Part shown: in pieces, positions 17,158-25,699 of the stretch
Layout: the number at the start of each line of letters is the position of its first letter
How positions within the stretch are numbered: position 1 is the first letter of the stretch
Notes under the pieces: model-generated
What the model was told of the DNA's origin: nothing
The model's database searches: none
The model's input: only the letters and a program-made list of their open reading frames with translations
NCBI GenBank assembly: GCA_035376985.1
Contig: DAOSSA010000001.1
Location: 186,001 to 250,000 of the forward strand
Length of the DNA: 64,000 bases
Source: Brevifilum sp029548365
Lineage (GTDB): Bacteria > Chloroflexota > Anaerolineae > Anaerolineales > Anaerolineaceae
Direction of reading: 5' to 3'
Translations under genes and position numbers: made by a program

Positions 17158-17865
17158 ATGACAGATTTACCTGCAGGATGTGTCACACCATCTCAGGGAC
17201 CGGTTTCTTCTCATGAACCGGAACCAACCACAAAAATTCAAAGCCAGGAGGCAATTATGGAAATAGCCCGCGTAGGAAAGCCCGCCCCCGATTTTGAGCT
17301 GACAGGCTTCGTTGGGAACGGGTTTAAAAATTTCAAATTATCTGATTACAAGGGTAAGTGGATCGTGGTCTGCTTTTACCCCGGTGATTTCACCTTCGTC
17401 TGACCGACCGAACTAACAGCGGTCGCTGTTAAATATCCTGAACTTCAGAAATTGGGTGTTGAGGTATTCGCAATCAGCACCAACAGTCACTTCTCACACA
17501 AGATTTGGCAAGAAATTGAACTTTCGAAAATGATTGAGGGCGGCGTTCCTTTCCCATTGTTAGCCGATGCGGGTGGACGCGTTGGTACCTTATATGGTGT
17601 TTATGATGAAGCCTCTGGTGTGGATATCCGTGGCAGGTTTATCATTGATCCCGATTTTGTCATCCGTGCTTCCGAAGTGTTGACAGCAGAAGTCGGTCGA
17701 AATGTCTCCGAATTGTTCCGCCAAGTCCAAGCTTTCCAACATGTGGTTGCAACAGGCGAGGTTACGCCCTCAGGCTGGCAGCCCGGGAAAAAGACCCTTA
17801 AACCCAGCCCCGATTTGGCTGGAAAAGTCTGGAAAGTATGGAAACCGGAAGAAGCTTTCGAGTAA
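17158..17865 (+). CDS. Selenocysteine-containing peroxiredoxin (AhpC/TSA type), TGA read as Sec
   Basis: The frame runs from ATG 17158 to TAA 17863-17865 with one in-frame TGA at 17401-17403. Read through, the protein has 235 residues and the active site PGDFTFV-U-PTE, where AhpC enzymes have FTFVCPTE. So Sec82 replaces the peroxidatic Cys, with Pro75 and Thr79 of the motif kept. The domain continues without a break to GKKTLKPSPDLAGKVW, the usual C-terminal arm. The resolving-Cys position (VCP in AhpC) is Thr203 (VTP), and there is no Cys after the Sec; Cys8 and Cys72 are the only ones. Two starts have strong SDs: 17158 (AAGGAGG) and 17257 (AGGAGG, 5-base gap), the latter giving a normal 202-residue enzyme with Sec49. 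It would reduce peroxides in the cytoplasm. Confidence 0.88.
17401..17430 (+). promoter_or_regulatory. Bacterial SECIS-like hairpin after the Sec codon
   Basis: Directly after TGA there is an 11-base gap, then a stem AACAGC (17415-17420), loop GGTC (17421-17424) and GCTGTT (17425-17430). The 11-base distance from UGA to the upper stem and the GGUC apical loop both match the SelB-binding element of E. coli fdhF as I know it. The hairpin lies inside the coding sequence, as is normal in bacteria. Confidence 0.8.
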
Positions 17866-17891
17866 TGACTTAAATATTGGCGCAATTCAAG

Positions 17892-17922
17892 AAAGGTCCG
17901 GTAGATGTACCGGACCTTTTTT
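17892..17922. terminator. Rho-independent terminator
   Basis: A stem AAAGGTCCGGTA with TACCGGACCTTT around loop GATG, then a T-run. It ends the peroxiredoxin transcript and may act on the convergent manA transcript, which has an A-run on the other side. Confidence 0.9.
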
Positions 17923-18026
17923 ATTCATTTATCGTCCCATCTTCCACATCCCAATAAATACTATACGAACACCCCTTTATTTAATGAAATATTGACTTTC
18001 TCAAATTCTCTCAATCGCACCCCTGG

Positions 18027-19016
18027 TTAACCGGTATAGACTCTTAGCATTTGAGTACCGGGTTTTACCTGGAAACAGAACTCGCCTAAACATGCAGGTA
18101 ACAAGCAAAACGTCACAGTATCCATCATCTCACCATTGATTACAGCGCAACCCTGGATTACCCCCCAAATTTCCATCGTTGAGCCATTACAGCGGCCTGA
18201 ATATTCTGAAGTTTGCCCAAAGGAGAAACGCTCAACTGTAAAGTAAGGATTATGACACAGGGTTTCCAGTAAATAATGGGGGTCCTTTTCTATGACTTTT
18301 GGCAGTGAGAGAGGTTCATTAACCTGTTGAAAATTGATCACATCCAATGCTTTATCAATATGCAGTGTCCTTACATTCTCCTGGTCATCAATTCGGCCCC
18401 AGTCATATACACGATAGGTGATATTGGAATTTTGTTGAATTTCAGCTAACAGTACCCCCTCAAGAATGGCATGTAATGTGCCGGGTGATACACAGATATG
18501 ATCTCCGGTTTTCACAGGCAGAACGTTCAAATACGATTCCACTGAGCCAGTTTTAATGGCTTCGCGAAACTTCTCAGGATTGATTTCTTCAGAAAAGCCG
18601 TATATTATCGCTGCCCCGGGTTTCGCATTTAATATGACCCACATCTCTGCTTTTCCCAATTCGTTTTGTCCTTCGTGCTTCTGTGCATACGCATCATCAG
18701 GATGCACTTGGATCGATAAACGTTCTTCAGCGTCCAACAGCTTAACCATCAATGGAAAGATGCCTCTTTCAACAGCCCACATGTTACGAGAGCCCACAAG
18801 GCTATTACCGAGTAAGTGCAAAAGATCTGGCAATTTTTTACCGGCAAATTGCCCGTTGCGAACAGTGGTCATTCCATCGGTATGGCTGGAAATATCCCAG
18901 CTTTCTGCAACCTTTTGATTAACGGGTAATACGCGACCTATTTTTTCAAGGTTTCGACCTCCCCACAGATAATGTTTCAGTACTGGCTCAAAAAATAACG
19001 GGTATAGCTCAGGCAT
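18027..19016 (-). CDS. manA: Mannose-6-phosphate isomerase, class I
   Basis: A 329-residue cupin isomerase of the short Firmicutes-like ManA type. Zinc ligands are visible in SIQVHPDD (about 99-106, Gln and His), KAEMW (about 120, Glu) and the His of SPGTLHAI (about 173). The Arg of TYRVYDWGR (about 199) is the catalytic residue. It interconverts mannose-6-P and fructose-6-P in the cytoplasm. It is preceded on the same strand by a DeoR-type regulator, 58 bases upstream, which may control it. Confidence 0.92.
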   Translation of the reverse strand: MPELYPLFFEPVLKHYLWGGRNLEKIGRVLPVNQKVAESWDISSHTDGMTTVRNGQFAGKKLPDLLHLLGNSLVGSRNMWAVERGIFPLMVKLLDAEERLSIQVHPDDAYAQKHEGQNELGKAEMWVILNAKPGAAIIYGFSEEINPEKFREAIKTGSVESYLNVLPVKTGDHICVSPGTLHAILEGVLLAEIQQNSNITYRVYDWGRIDDQENVRTLHIDKALDVINFQQVNEPLSLPKVIEKDPHYLLETLCHNPYFTVERFSFGQTSEYSGRCNGSTMEIWGVIQGCAVINGEMMDTVTFCLLPACLGEFCFQVKPGTQMLRVYTG

Positions 19017-19074
19017 TTAACCTCGATAAAAACATATCATTATATTTCTCTAGACAATCAAAGTATAAAAATCA

Positions 19075-19872
19075 TTAAATCAATCTTACGTCTATGCCGC
19101 GTTCAATCAAAGCCGCAATGATTTTTGGATCTGCATCATGATTTGTGATCAGGATATCAATTTCGCTTAATCCCATCACCCGACTGAGGGCAGTTTTTCC
19201 AATTTTTGTTGAATCGAGCATGACAACGTGCTTGTTTGCGCTTCTGCACATAACGCGTTTCATACTATCGTAAATCGGTGTAGGGTCTACCAATCCTTGA
19301 TTTAATGTTAACCCATAAGCACTGACGATCGCCATATCAACCCGGTAAGACAGGAAAAAATTTTCAGCTTGAGGACCGATAAAAATCGCATTTGGCTGAT
19401 TCAGTACCCCCCCGCAGCATAAAAGTGTTTGAACCGTGTTGTACATTTGCGCCAAAGTTAACGTGAACAAACCGTTAGTGATTGCCGTGACCTCCGGGGC
19501 TTCTAAATATGGGATTATGCAAGCTACAGTCGATCCGCCCTCGAGTATCAGATTGTCTCCTTGTTTGATTATTTCCATGGCGACATATTTTCCCAATGCC
19601 AGGCGCCGTGGGTCGCTCAACCCTGCAGGAAATCTGAAAATGTTGTCGCCGTGAACGGTACTGTCTAAAATTTGTTCGTCGCCTAATTTCCAATCCGGCA
19701 ACGAGAGTCCACCGTGAATTCGTCTGACCAATCCTTGCTCTTCCAGGGCGCGGATATCACGCCAAACGGTCATTTGTGATACATTAAACCGCTTTGCGAT
19801 TTCATAGTTGGTGAGGAATCCCGTCTGGTGAAGCCATTGCAGCACCTGATTTTGACGATCTAAAGGCAGCAT
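19075..19872 (-). CDS. DeoR-family sugar-phosphate-responsive regulator
   Basis: A 265-residue regulator. An N-terminal DeoR helix-turn-helix (QNQVLQWLHQTG, NVSQMTVWRDIRALEEQGLV and RRIHGG in order, residues 6-54) is followed by the phosphosugar-binding DeoRC domain (LEGGSTVACI near 110, HVVMLDSTKIGKTAL near 215). ATG 19872 is chosen because AAAGGA lies 7 bases before it; the TTG at 19893 has no SD. It is divergent from deoC and upstream of manA, so it may control either. The effector is probably a sugar phosphate. Confidence 0.85.
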   Translation of the reverse strand: MLPLDRQNQVLQWLHQTGFLTNYEIAKRFNVSQMTVWRDIRALEEQGLVRRIHGGLSLPDWKLGDEQILDSTVHGDNIFRFPAGLSDPRRLALGKYVAMEIIKQGDNLILEGGSTVACIIPYLEAPEVTAITNGLFTLTLAQMYNTVQTLLCCGGVLNQPNAIFIGPQAENFFLSYRVDMAIVSAYGLTLNQGLVDPTPIYDSMKRVMCRSANKHVVMLDSTKIGKTALSRVMGLSEIDILITNHDADPKIIAALIERGIDVRLI

Positions 19873-19999
19873 ATCTTTATCCTTTAATAACAAGATTTAC
19901 CAATTTATATCATTAATTCCAAAATTAAGATAAGATATGAAATGTTCTAAAATTAACTAACCATCAAAACACTTGCACATTGCGGAAAGGCAAAATTTT

Positions 20000-20716
20000 A
20001 TGACTTTACCTCCCCTAACCAGGCTTGAACTATCAAAAATGATCGATCATTCGTTGCTTAAACCCGGAATCACCCAGGCTGAAACGATTCTCGGGTGTGA
20101 ATTGGCCATCCATGAACAGGTTGCAGCAGTAACCATCAAGCCCTGTTACACGAAACTGGCTGCAAAAATTCTTTCTGGCAGCGGAGTGAAGGTCAATCCA
20201 GTGATCTGCTTTCCCATGGGCTATGATACCACTGATACTAAAGTCTTCGCCACGCGACAGGCGATTGATGAAGGTGCCGAAGAAATCGATATGGTGCTGA
20301 ATCTGGGAGCATTGTTCAGCGGCGATTATCTTTTTGTTCAGGAAGACATTGCCGCAGTAGTGGAAGCATCCCAAGGACGAACTGTAAAAGTGATCCTAGA
20401 AACCGGTTATTATCCGGATATGGGGCTGATCGTAAAAGCCTGCCAGATAATTGAAGCAGCAGGAGGTCATTTTGTAAAAACCAGTACCGGGTTTGCATCA
20501 TCACCTTACGTAAATGAATATGGGGAAACCGTTGGCTACACGTTGGATATCTTAAAACTGATGCGGCAATCTGTCAGCGAAGCGGTACAGGTTAAGGCTG
20601 CCCAGGGCGTTCGCCGATTAAAAGATGCCCTCGAGGTGATTGAAATTGGTGTGACCCGCTTTGGTGTGAGCGGAACAGAAAAACTGTTGAAAGAATACGA
20701 TGAAGCTTATGGCTAA
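20000..20716 (+). CDS. deoC: Deoxyribose-phosphate aldolase
   Basis: A 238-residue TIM-barrel aldolase. It has IDHSLLKPG (about 16-24), VICFPMG (about 66-72), the acidic EEIDMVLNLG strand (about 93-102) and the Schiff-base lysine in FVKTSTGFA (about 162-170), with the second lysine in VKAAQGVR (about 197-204). It splits 2-deoxyribose-5-P to acetaldehyde and glyceraldehyde-3-P. ATG 20000 has AAGG 9 bases before it; an upstream TTG frame adds nine residues. It is divergent from the DeoR regulator with 127 bases between. Confidence 0.93.
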   Translation: MTLPPLTRLELSKMIDHSLLKPGITQAETILGCELAIHEQVAAVTIKPCYTKLAAKILSGSGVKVNPVICFPMGYDTTDTKVFATRQAIDEGAEEIDMVLNLGALFSGDYLFVQEDIAAVVEASQGRTVKVILETGYYPDMGLIVKACQIIEAAGGHFVKTSTGFASSPYVNEYGETVGYTLDILKLMRQSVSEAVQVKAAQGVRRLKDALEVIEIGVTRFGVSGTEKLLKEYDEAYG

Positions 20717-20758
20717 TAATCGGATAAGTCGAAAGATTTGTCCTTTTTAAATAAGCAG

Positions 20759-20790
20759 AAAAGAAGCTGTCTAAAATGAAAGCTTCTTTT
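20759..20790 (+). terminator. Terminator after deoC
   Basis: A 10-bp stem AAAAGAAGCT with AGCTTCTTTT around a 12-base loop, ending in a T-rich run. The A-rich left arm could let it act in both directions. Confidence 0.8.
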
Positions 20791-20863
20791 CTATTGATAT
20801 GGGGCTATTTCACCTATTTATAAGGCAGCCCTCCTTGAAACAATTTTGAGTGTTTTTTAAAAT

Positions 20864-21757
20864 CTACTCCTGGTGGGCACCTTTGGCATACTCGCTCAAG
20901 GGTTTCGCTAAATTCAGCAATTCTGTGGGGATGATAAATTTGGTTGAGGCGCCTTCACCTAAATTTTTCAGCGCTTCGAGGTACTGCAAGGTCAGGGTTT
21001 TGCTGTCAACGGTTTTAGCAACGGCAAAGATCTTATCCAGAGCCAAGGAGTAACCTTCAGCTTCAAGAATGGCTGCCTGCCGACGGCCTTCTGCCTCGAG
21101 AACCGTCGCCTCGCGCAGACCCTCTGCCTCCAGGATGGCGGCTTGCTTATCGCCAGTGGCAATCATAACTGCAGCCTCACGTTTACCATCTGCCTCAGCT
21201 ACCATGGCTCGTCGGTTACGCTCTGCAGCCATCTGGCGGGTCATGGCTTCTTCAATTGCCCGCGGTGGTACCACCTCACGGATTTCAACAGCCATGATGC
21301 GTACGCCCCAACGATCTGTCACTTCGTCCAGTTTATCATGCAAAATCTGGTTGATTTCATCGCGTTTGGAAAGCACGTCATCCAGATCCATCGCACCAAC
21401 GACAGCGCGCAAAGTCGTAACCGCCAGCCCGCGCGCAGCCCCGGTGAAATCTTCAACTTCCAGAACACTCAGCTCCGGGTCAATCACCTTTTCATATACC
21501 AGAAAGTCGATATTAACCGAGGCATTATCTGCTGTGATACAGGTCTGGGGAGGAACATCAAAGAATCCTTCGCGCAGGTCCATGGAGATCGCACGGTCCA
21601 CAAAGGGAATGACAAAAATCAAACCTGGACCTTTTGCACCAATAGACCGGCCCACCCGAAAAACGACCAGACGTTGATATTCGGGAACAATGCGCACTGA
21701 GATAGCAAGCAATATCACCACCAAAAATGCAATTAAGCCAAAAATAAAGTATTCCAT
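20864..21757 (-). CDS. SPFH-domain membrane scaffold protein (stomatin/QmcA-like)
   Basis: A 297-residue protein with one N-terminal membrane helix (about 3-22), then the SPFH/band-7 domain starting at VPEYQRLVVFRVGR. An Ala/Glu-rich coiled coil with the repeat VLEAEGRRQAAILEAEG occupies about 195-240. Slipin-type proteins form oligomeric rings in membrane microdomains. It is 40 bases downstream of the NfeD serine protease gene, the conserved partner that can cleave the C-terminal part of stomatin in archaeal homologues. Confidence 0.9.
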   Translation of the reverse strand: MEYFIFGLIAFLVVILLAISVRIVPEYQRLVVFRVGRSIGAKGPGLIFVIPFVDRAISMDLREGFFDVPPQTCITADNASVNIDFLVYEKVIDPELSVLEVEDFTGAARGLAVTTLRAVVGAMDLDDVLSKRDEINQILHDKLDEVTDRWGVRIMAVEIREVVPPRAIEEAMTRQMAAERNRRAMVAEADGKREAAVMIATGDKQAAILEAEGLREATVLEAEGRRQAAILEAEGYSLALDKIFAVAKTVDSKTLTLQYLEALKNLGEGASTKFIIPTELLNLAKPLSEYAKGAHQE

Positions 21758-21797
21758 TTAACCTTCTCCTTTTACCAGTTCAAACAATTCTCTTAAA

Positions 21798-23111
21798 TTA
21801 TCCACTTTCATCAACTGGCGACACCATCAAGCGGACACCGGATACAGAAACAACAAGGACTTCCTGTCCTTTTTGGACATTGCCGCCAATACTGGTGGCA
21901 CTCCAATTTTGATGCTGAATCTTCACCTTTCCATCGGGGGACAAATCAGTCAGCGTAATTGCTTTTTCGCCCACAAAACGCTGTGCACCCATTTGTGGCT
22001 TACGTTTCAACGCAGTCAAGATCGCCCGTAAAATGATCAAGCTAAAAAAGACAATAAACAATGCCATAAATATGATCAACCATATATTCACACGAACCTC
22101 CGGGATAATAGGGGATTCGGGACGGAACGGCCTGAACAGCAGCAGCGATCCCAATATGAAGGGGATTAGCCCAACAATTGTGACCACGACTTCGGTGTCT
22201 GTTAATAATGCTACAACAAACAGAATCACAGAAATCACCAGCAAGCCAACTGCAGCCCAGTTGACTGGCAAACTGCCCAGAGCCATGAAACCGATGATAA
22301 AGGACAATACAGCGCCAATGCCTGCAACACTTAATCCTGGATCAGATAGTTCAACCAGCAAGAACAGGGTACCTAACGATAACAATAAATAGGCAATATT
22401 CGGTTCAGTGATCACATGATAAAATCGTTCGATCCAATTCATGCCCTCTTTCTGAACGATCGTGGCGGACAGGTCCAATTTCTCCCCACGCACGATCATG
22501 CCATCTAATTGTTCCAGCAAATCATCGATATCATTGGCAAGGATTTCAATCACATTTTCATCAACCGCTTCGCGAGCTGTTAAAGACAAACTTTCTCTGA
22601 CAGCCGATTCAGCCCATTCTACATTACGCCCACGACTTTCTGCCAACCCACGAACAAGAGCAGAAGCATCGCTAATCGATTTTTCACTCATCATCTCGTC
22701 CATTTCACTGCTCATCGCAACCGGTGTTGCAGCACCGACATGCGACGCCGGTGTCATAGCCGCGACATCACTTGCAAGCAAGATAAACAGACCGGCTGAG
22801 GTTGCGCGTGCGCCTGCTGGCGTGACATACATGACCACCGGTACCGTGGAGTCTAGAATGGCCTGCACCATTTCACGCATAGAAGATTCCAGTCCACCAG
22901 GGGTATCCAGTGTGACCAACACAAGCTCCGCCCCGGAGCGTTGCGCCAGGTCCAGGCCTCGCTTGAGATAACGAGAAGAAAACGGGTTGATTACACCGTC
23001 AATATCCAGCTGGACCACGATCGATTGGTTATTGGCCGCCTGTGCTGGTCGAGCTGAGCCAAGCAAACTCATAATTGAGAGGAAAATAATGAGGATTTTT
23101 AAAGACTTCAT
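21798..23111 (-). CDS. nfeD: NfeD family membrane-bound ClpP-class serine protease
   Basis: A 437-residue protein. A signal peptide (about 1-25) is followed by a ClpP-like protease domain with TPAGARATSAG (about 98-108, Ser nucleophile in TSAG) and a candidate Lys in SEKSISDA (about 145), then four to five membrane helices (about 235-365) and a C-terminal OB-fold NfeD domain (GEKAITLTDLSPDGKV onward). This full-length NfeD1b form pairs with the SPFH gene downstream. Together they are proposed to manage membrane-domain protein quality. Confidence 0.9.
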   Translation of the reverse strand: MKSLKILIIFLSIMSLLGSARPAQAANNQSIVVQLDIDGVINPFSSRYLKRGLDLAQRSGAELVLVTLDTPGGLESSMREMVQAILDSTVPVVMYVTPAGARATSAGLFILLASDVAAMTPASHVGAATPVAMSSEMDEMMSEKSISDASALVRGLAESRGRNVEWAESAVRESLSLTAREAVDENVIEILANDIDDLLEQLDGMIVRGEKLDLSATIVQKEGMNWIERFYHVITEPNIAYLLLSLGTLFLLVELSDPGLSVAGIGAVLSFIIGFMALGSLPVNWAAVGLLVISVILFVVALLTDTEVVVTIVGLIPFILGSLLLFRPFRPESPIIPEVRVNIWLIIFMALFIVFFSLIILRAILTALKRKPQMGAQRFVGEKAITLTDLSPDGKVKIQHQNWSATSIGGNVQKGQEVLVVSVSGVRLMVSPVDESG

Positions 23112-23666
23112 GGTTAAGTCCTTTTAGATTCCTTAGTCATGGACTTGAAACACATTAATTAAATGATATCTTCTCATGATTATGACTAATTTTTGATCAT
23201 TTTGCAAGCAAAAATCAAAATGATATAGTTGTCATTTTGGGTTTAGACACCAGGCTAAATATTTTTGTCACACCCAAACCACCCAGCAGTGTCTGAGCAA
23301 TAGCAGAATTGCCATGAGCGAAGCGAATAGGAAAGGCGGTGAGACAGCCACTTAATAGGATAGCACCTTTGTCAGAAAGGAGTTCTCAGACGATTGCTCC
23401 CTCTGGCAAGAAAATAAAAGCAGCAGAGATCGAAGAACGAAGGTTGAATCAGGCAGTATTAAATTGAAATTAACTGAGAAACTGGATGATTGATTCTACC
23501 TGGGGATGCAACCAGCAAAATGAGCGCCCTGTTTTTGACTGATTTAACCCGATGCAATATTTATCGCCAGAGACTTTGACATCAAAGTGGTCTTCAAATT
23601 CGGGATTTTCTCAATCGTTCTGATTTGATCGAAAGAACAAATATTGATCCGTCTGAGTTTGCATGC
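23112..23666. other. Gene-poor stretch with degenerate coding remnants
   Basis: No intact gene is visible in 555 bases. On the minus strand 23448-23215 reads as protein (AAFIFLPEGAIV, then a TGA, then ILLSGCLTAFPIRFAHGNSA and further to TTISF-stop), hydrophobic in part and lacking any start site. Short open pieces also occur on the plus strand at 23480-23640. This looks like a decayed gene; the family is not recognised. Confidence 0.4.
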
Positions 23667-24644
23667 TCAAATATCGAAGCCTTGTTGACGGGCAATCCAG
23701 GCAGCCATGCCAATCGTTCCGGCATCATTCCCAAGTTTGGCCAGTACAAGCTCCACCTTCTCGAGCGGCATCAGGTGGACGCGTTCTTTAAGGACTTTCT
23801 TGATTGGATTCAACAGCAGGTCGCCGGCTTTTCCAACCCCACCGCCAATCACAACCCGTTTGACTCCCACACAGGTCAGTATATTAGCAATACCAATACC
23901 CAGATAAGTCCCTGCCCGGTTCCACACTTCCAGAGCAAATTCATCACCTATGTTCGCAGCTTTAGCAACGACTTCAGGGGTTAATTTGTTGAGGTCATTT
24001 TCAATGAGTTCCATAATTATTGTTGACCATCCCTGGCGAATGCCTCGGCCGGCTTCAGCGGCGATGGCTGGACCGGAGGCAAATACTTCAATGCAACCAT
24101 GATTTCCGCAGCCACAGCGGGGGCCGTTCAGGTCAACGGTTTGATGACCCAATTCTCCGGCTGTACCGCCAAAGCCCAACACAAGCTGATTGTTCACAAC
24201 CAGCCCTCCGCCCACTCCGGTGCCAATGGCAAAGCACGCCATCGAATCAACCCCTTTTCCAGCTCCAAAAGCCCATTCGCCAAAAGTAATCGCTCGCACG
24301 TCGTTTAACATGGCGACGTTTAGACCCAAATACGACTTCATGCGTTCCCCTACCGGGATGTTGCGCCATCCTGTGTAGAGATTTGGTAAAAAAAGCGTTG
24401 TATTGGTATCAAGATCGATCACCCCCGGAGCGCTGATACCCAAACCTCCGATATCCTTCTGATCAATGTGGTAATCGACCACCAAGTCGGAGATTAATTT
24501 TGCCATCCGTTTCAAAACTTCTTCCGGACCCTGGCGAGAAAGGGTTGGGATCGAATTAGAAGTTAACACAGAGCCTGTTTCAATATCTACCAGTCCCGCC
24601 TGGATATTGGTACCCCCGATGTCGCACCCCACAAAAACATTCAT
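23667..24644 (-). CDS. ROK-family sugar kinase (glucokinase-like)
   Basis: A 325-residue kinase. It has the ATP motif CDIGGTNIQAGLVD (about 7-20), the ROK signature GTGVGGGLVVN (about 141-151) and the zinc site CGCGNHGCIE (about 178-187) with its preceding His in ELGHQTV. This is the classic ROK glucokinase/glucomannokinase pattern. It phosphorylates a hexose with ATP in the cytoplasm. It is the last gene of an operon with a TIM-barrel isomerase and a Gfo/Idh dehydrogenase. SD GGAG is 8 bases before ATG. Confidence 0.9.
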   Translation of the reverse strand: MNVFVGCDIGGTNIQAGLVDIETGSVLTSNSIPTLSRQGPEEVLKRMAKLISDLVVDYHIDQKDIGGLGISAPGVIDLDTNTTLFLPNLYTGWRNIPVGERMKSYLGLNVAMLNDVRAITFGEWAFGAGKGVDSMACFAIGTGVGGGLVVNNQLVLGFGGTAGELGHQTVDLNGPRCGCGNHGCIEVFASGPAIAAEAGRGIRQGWSTIIMELIENDLNKLTPEVVAKAANIGDEFALEVWNRAGTYLGIGIANILTCVGVKRVVIGGGVGKAGDLLLNPIKKVLKERVHLMPLEKVELVLAKLGNDAGTIGMAAWIARQQGFDI

Positions 24645-24706
24645 GTATCACACTCCAGGTTCAATAATTTAAACAACCAACAATAGACCAATGACATGCA
24701 AGGAAT

Positions 24707-24744
24707 CTGCCTCATCCCCCTTATTCGGAGCGGGGATGAGGCAG
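24707..24744 (-). other. Strong intercistronic hairpin
   Basis: CTGCCTCATCCCC and GGGGATGAGGCAG form a 13-bp GC-rich stem between the isomerase stop and the ROK start. No T-run follows, so an RNA processing or stability element between the two cistrons is more likely than full termination. Confidence 0.55.
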
Positions 24745-24752
24745 AGGCTTAA

Positions 24753-25670
24753 TTAATGCAAATACGGCTTAAGGATGTCACGTGAGATTAAGAAGCCGCG
24801 TTTGACAAGTTCTTCTGTGCCTTCAAACTGCCTGTCTTCATGTTCAATAGAGATGACATAATCGTAGCCAAATCGGTAAAGCTGGCTGATAAAGCCGCCC
24901 CAATCAATCTGGCCAAGACCGGGCAGCCGGGGAATCTGCCAGCCCATCCCCAAGGACTGCGTGCCATTCTCATACAGTCCTTCCAGATCAATCTCCAGGT
25001 CTTTAGCATGGACGTGGAAAATACGATCAGAGAATTCGCGTATGACCCGAAGGGGATCGATCATTAACCACACGAGGTGAGAAGGATCAAGGTTAATTCC
25101 AAAATTTTCATCCGGAATAATCGAGAACATCTCACGCCAGATGGCAGGCGTTGAGGCAAGATTGTTTCCACCTGGCCATTCGTCATTAGAAAAGATCATC
25201 GGGCAGTTTTCAATAGCGATTTTAACGCCTTTATCTCCGGCATAGTGAACAATTTCAGGCCAAATGTGTTTAAACGTTTCGAAATTGGCTTCAATGGTTT
25301 TATCTTTGTCTTTGCCCACGAAGGTGCCCACGATGGGATGGTCCATAACCAATGCTGCAGCGTCAATCACTTTCAAGAGATGATCAATCACCACTTTTTG
25401 ATGATCTGTGTCCGGGTGAAGCGGATTGGGATAGTACCCTAAGGAAGAAATCTCGAGCCCAAATTTCTTCATAATTTCACGAGCTTCGTCAGCCTCTTTC
25501 TGTCCAAATCCGGCTACATCAAGCGTGGTGACTCCAGCGTAACGTCGTGTGGCCTTGCCTAAAGGCCAGCATGCAAGCTCCAACATTTGGAAACCGTTTT
25601 GGCTGGCCCATTCTGCAACCTCGCTCAAGCTTTTCCCGGGAAACGCTGCCGTTAACAATCCAAGTTTCAT
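24753..25670 (-). CDS. Sugar phosphate isomerase/epimerase (xylose-isomerase-like TIM barrel)
   Basis: A 305-residue AP-endonuclease-2 family barrel. Metal ligand strands are visible in KIAIENCPM (about 149-157), NLDPSHLVW (about 197-205), IFHVHAKDLEI (about 221-231) and VISIEHED (about 277-284). Proteins like this epimerise or isomerise keto sugars or inositols in catabolic operons. It lies 29 bases after the Gfo/Idh gene, which suggests a dehydrogenate-then-isomerise route with the downstream ROK kinase. Confidence 0.88.
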   Translation of the reverse strand: MKLGLLTAAFPGKSLSEVAEWASQNGFQMLELACWPLGKATRRYAGVTTLDVAGFGQKEADEAREIMKKFGLEISSLGYYPNPLHPDTDHQKVVIDHLLKVIDAAALVMDHPIVGTFVGKDKDKTIEANFETFKHIWPEIVHYAGDKGVKIAIENCPMIFSNDEWPGGNNLASTPAIWREMFSIIPDENFGINLDPSHLVWLMIDPLRVIREFSDRIFHVHAKDLEIDLEGLYENGTQSLGMGWQIPRLPGLGQIDWGGFISQLYRFGYDYVISIEHEDRQFEGTEELVKRGFLISRDILKPYLH

Positions 25671-25699
25671 ATCAGTATCCTCCAGTTTAATAGTATTCT

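Noticed and set aside
17401..17403. TGA in the peroxiredoxin as a plain nonsense mutation
   Set aside because: The stop falls exactly on the peroxidatic residue, the remaining frame is intact and a SECIS-like hairpin follows at the proper distance.
21069..21677. 202-codon plus-strand frame opposite the SPFH gene
   Set aside because: It is rich in Arg, Ser and Thr, has no SD and is the antisense of the Ala/Glu coiled coil of the SPFH protein.
22462..22971. 169-codon plus-strand frame opposite nfeD
   Set aside because: Low-complexity Ser/Arg/Ala content and no start site; antisense of the protease domain.
23386..23388. In-frame TGA in the minus-strand remnant as a second Sec codon
   Set aside because: There is no start site, no known Sec-protein motif around it and no SECIS-like hairpin at the right distance; decay is simpler.
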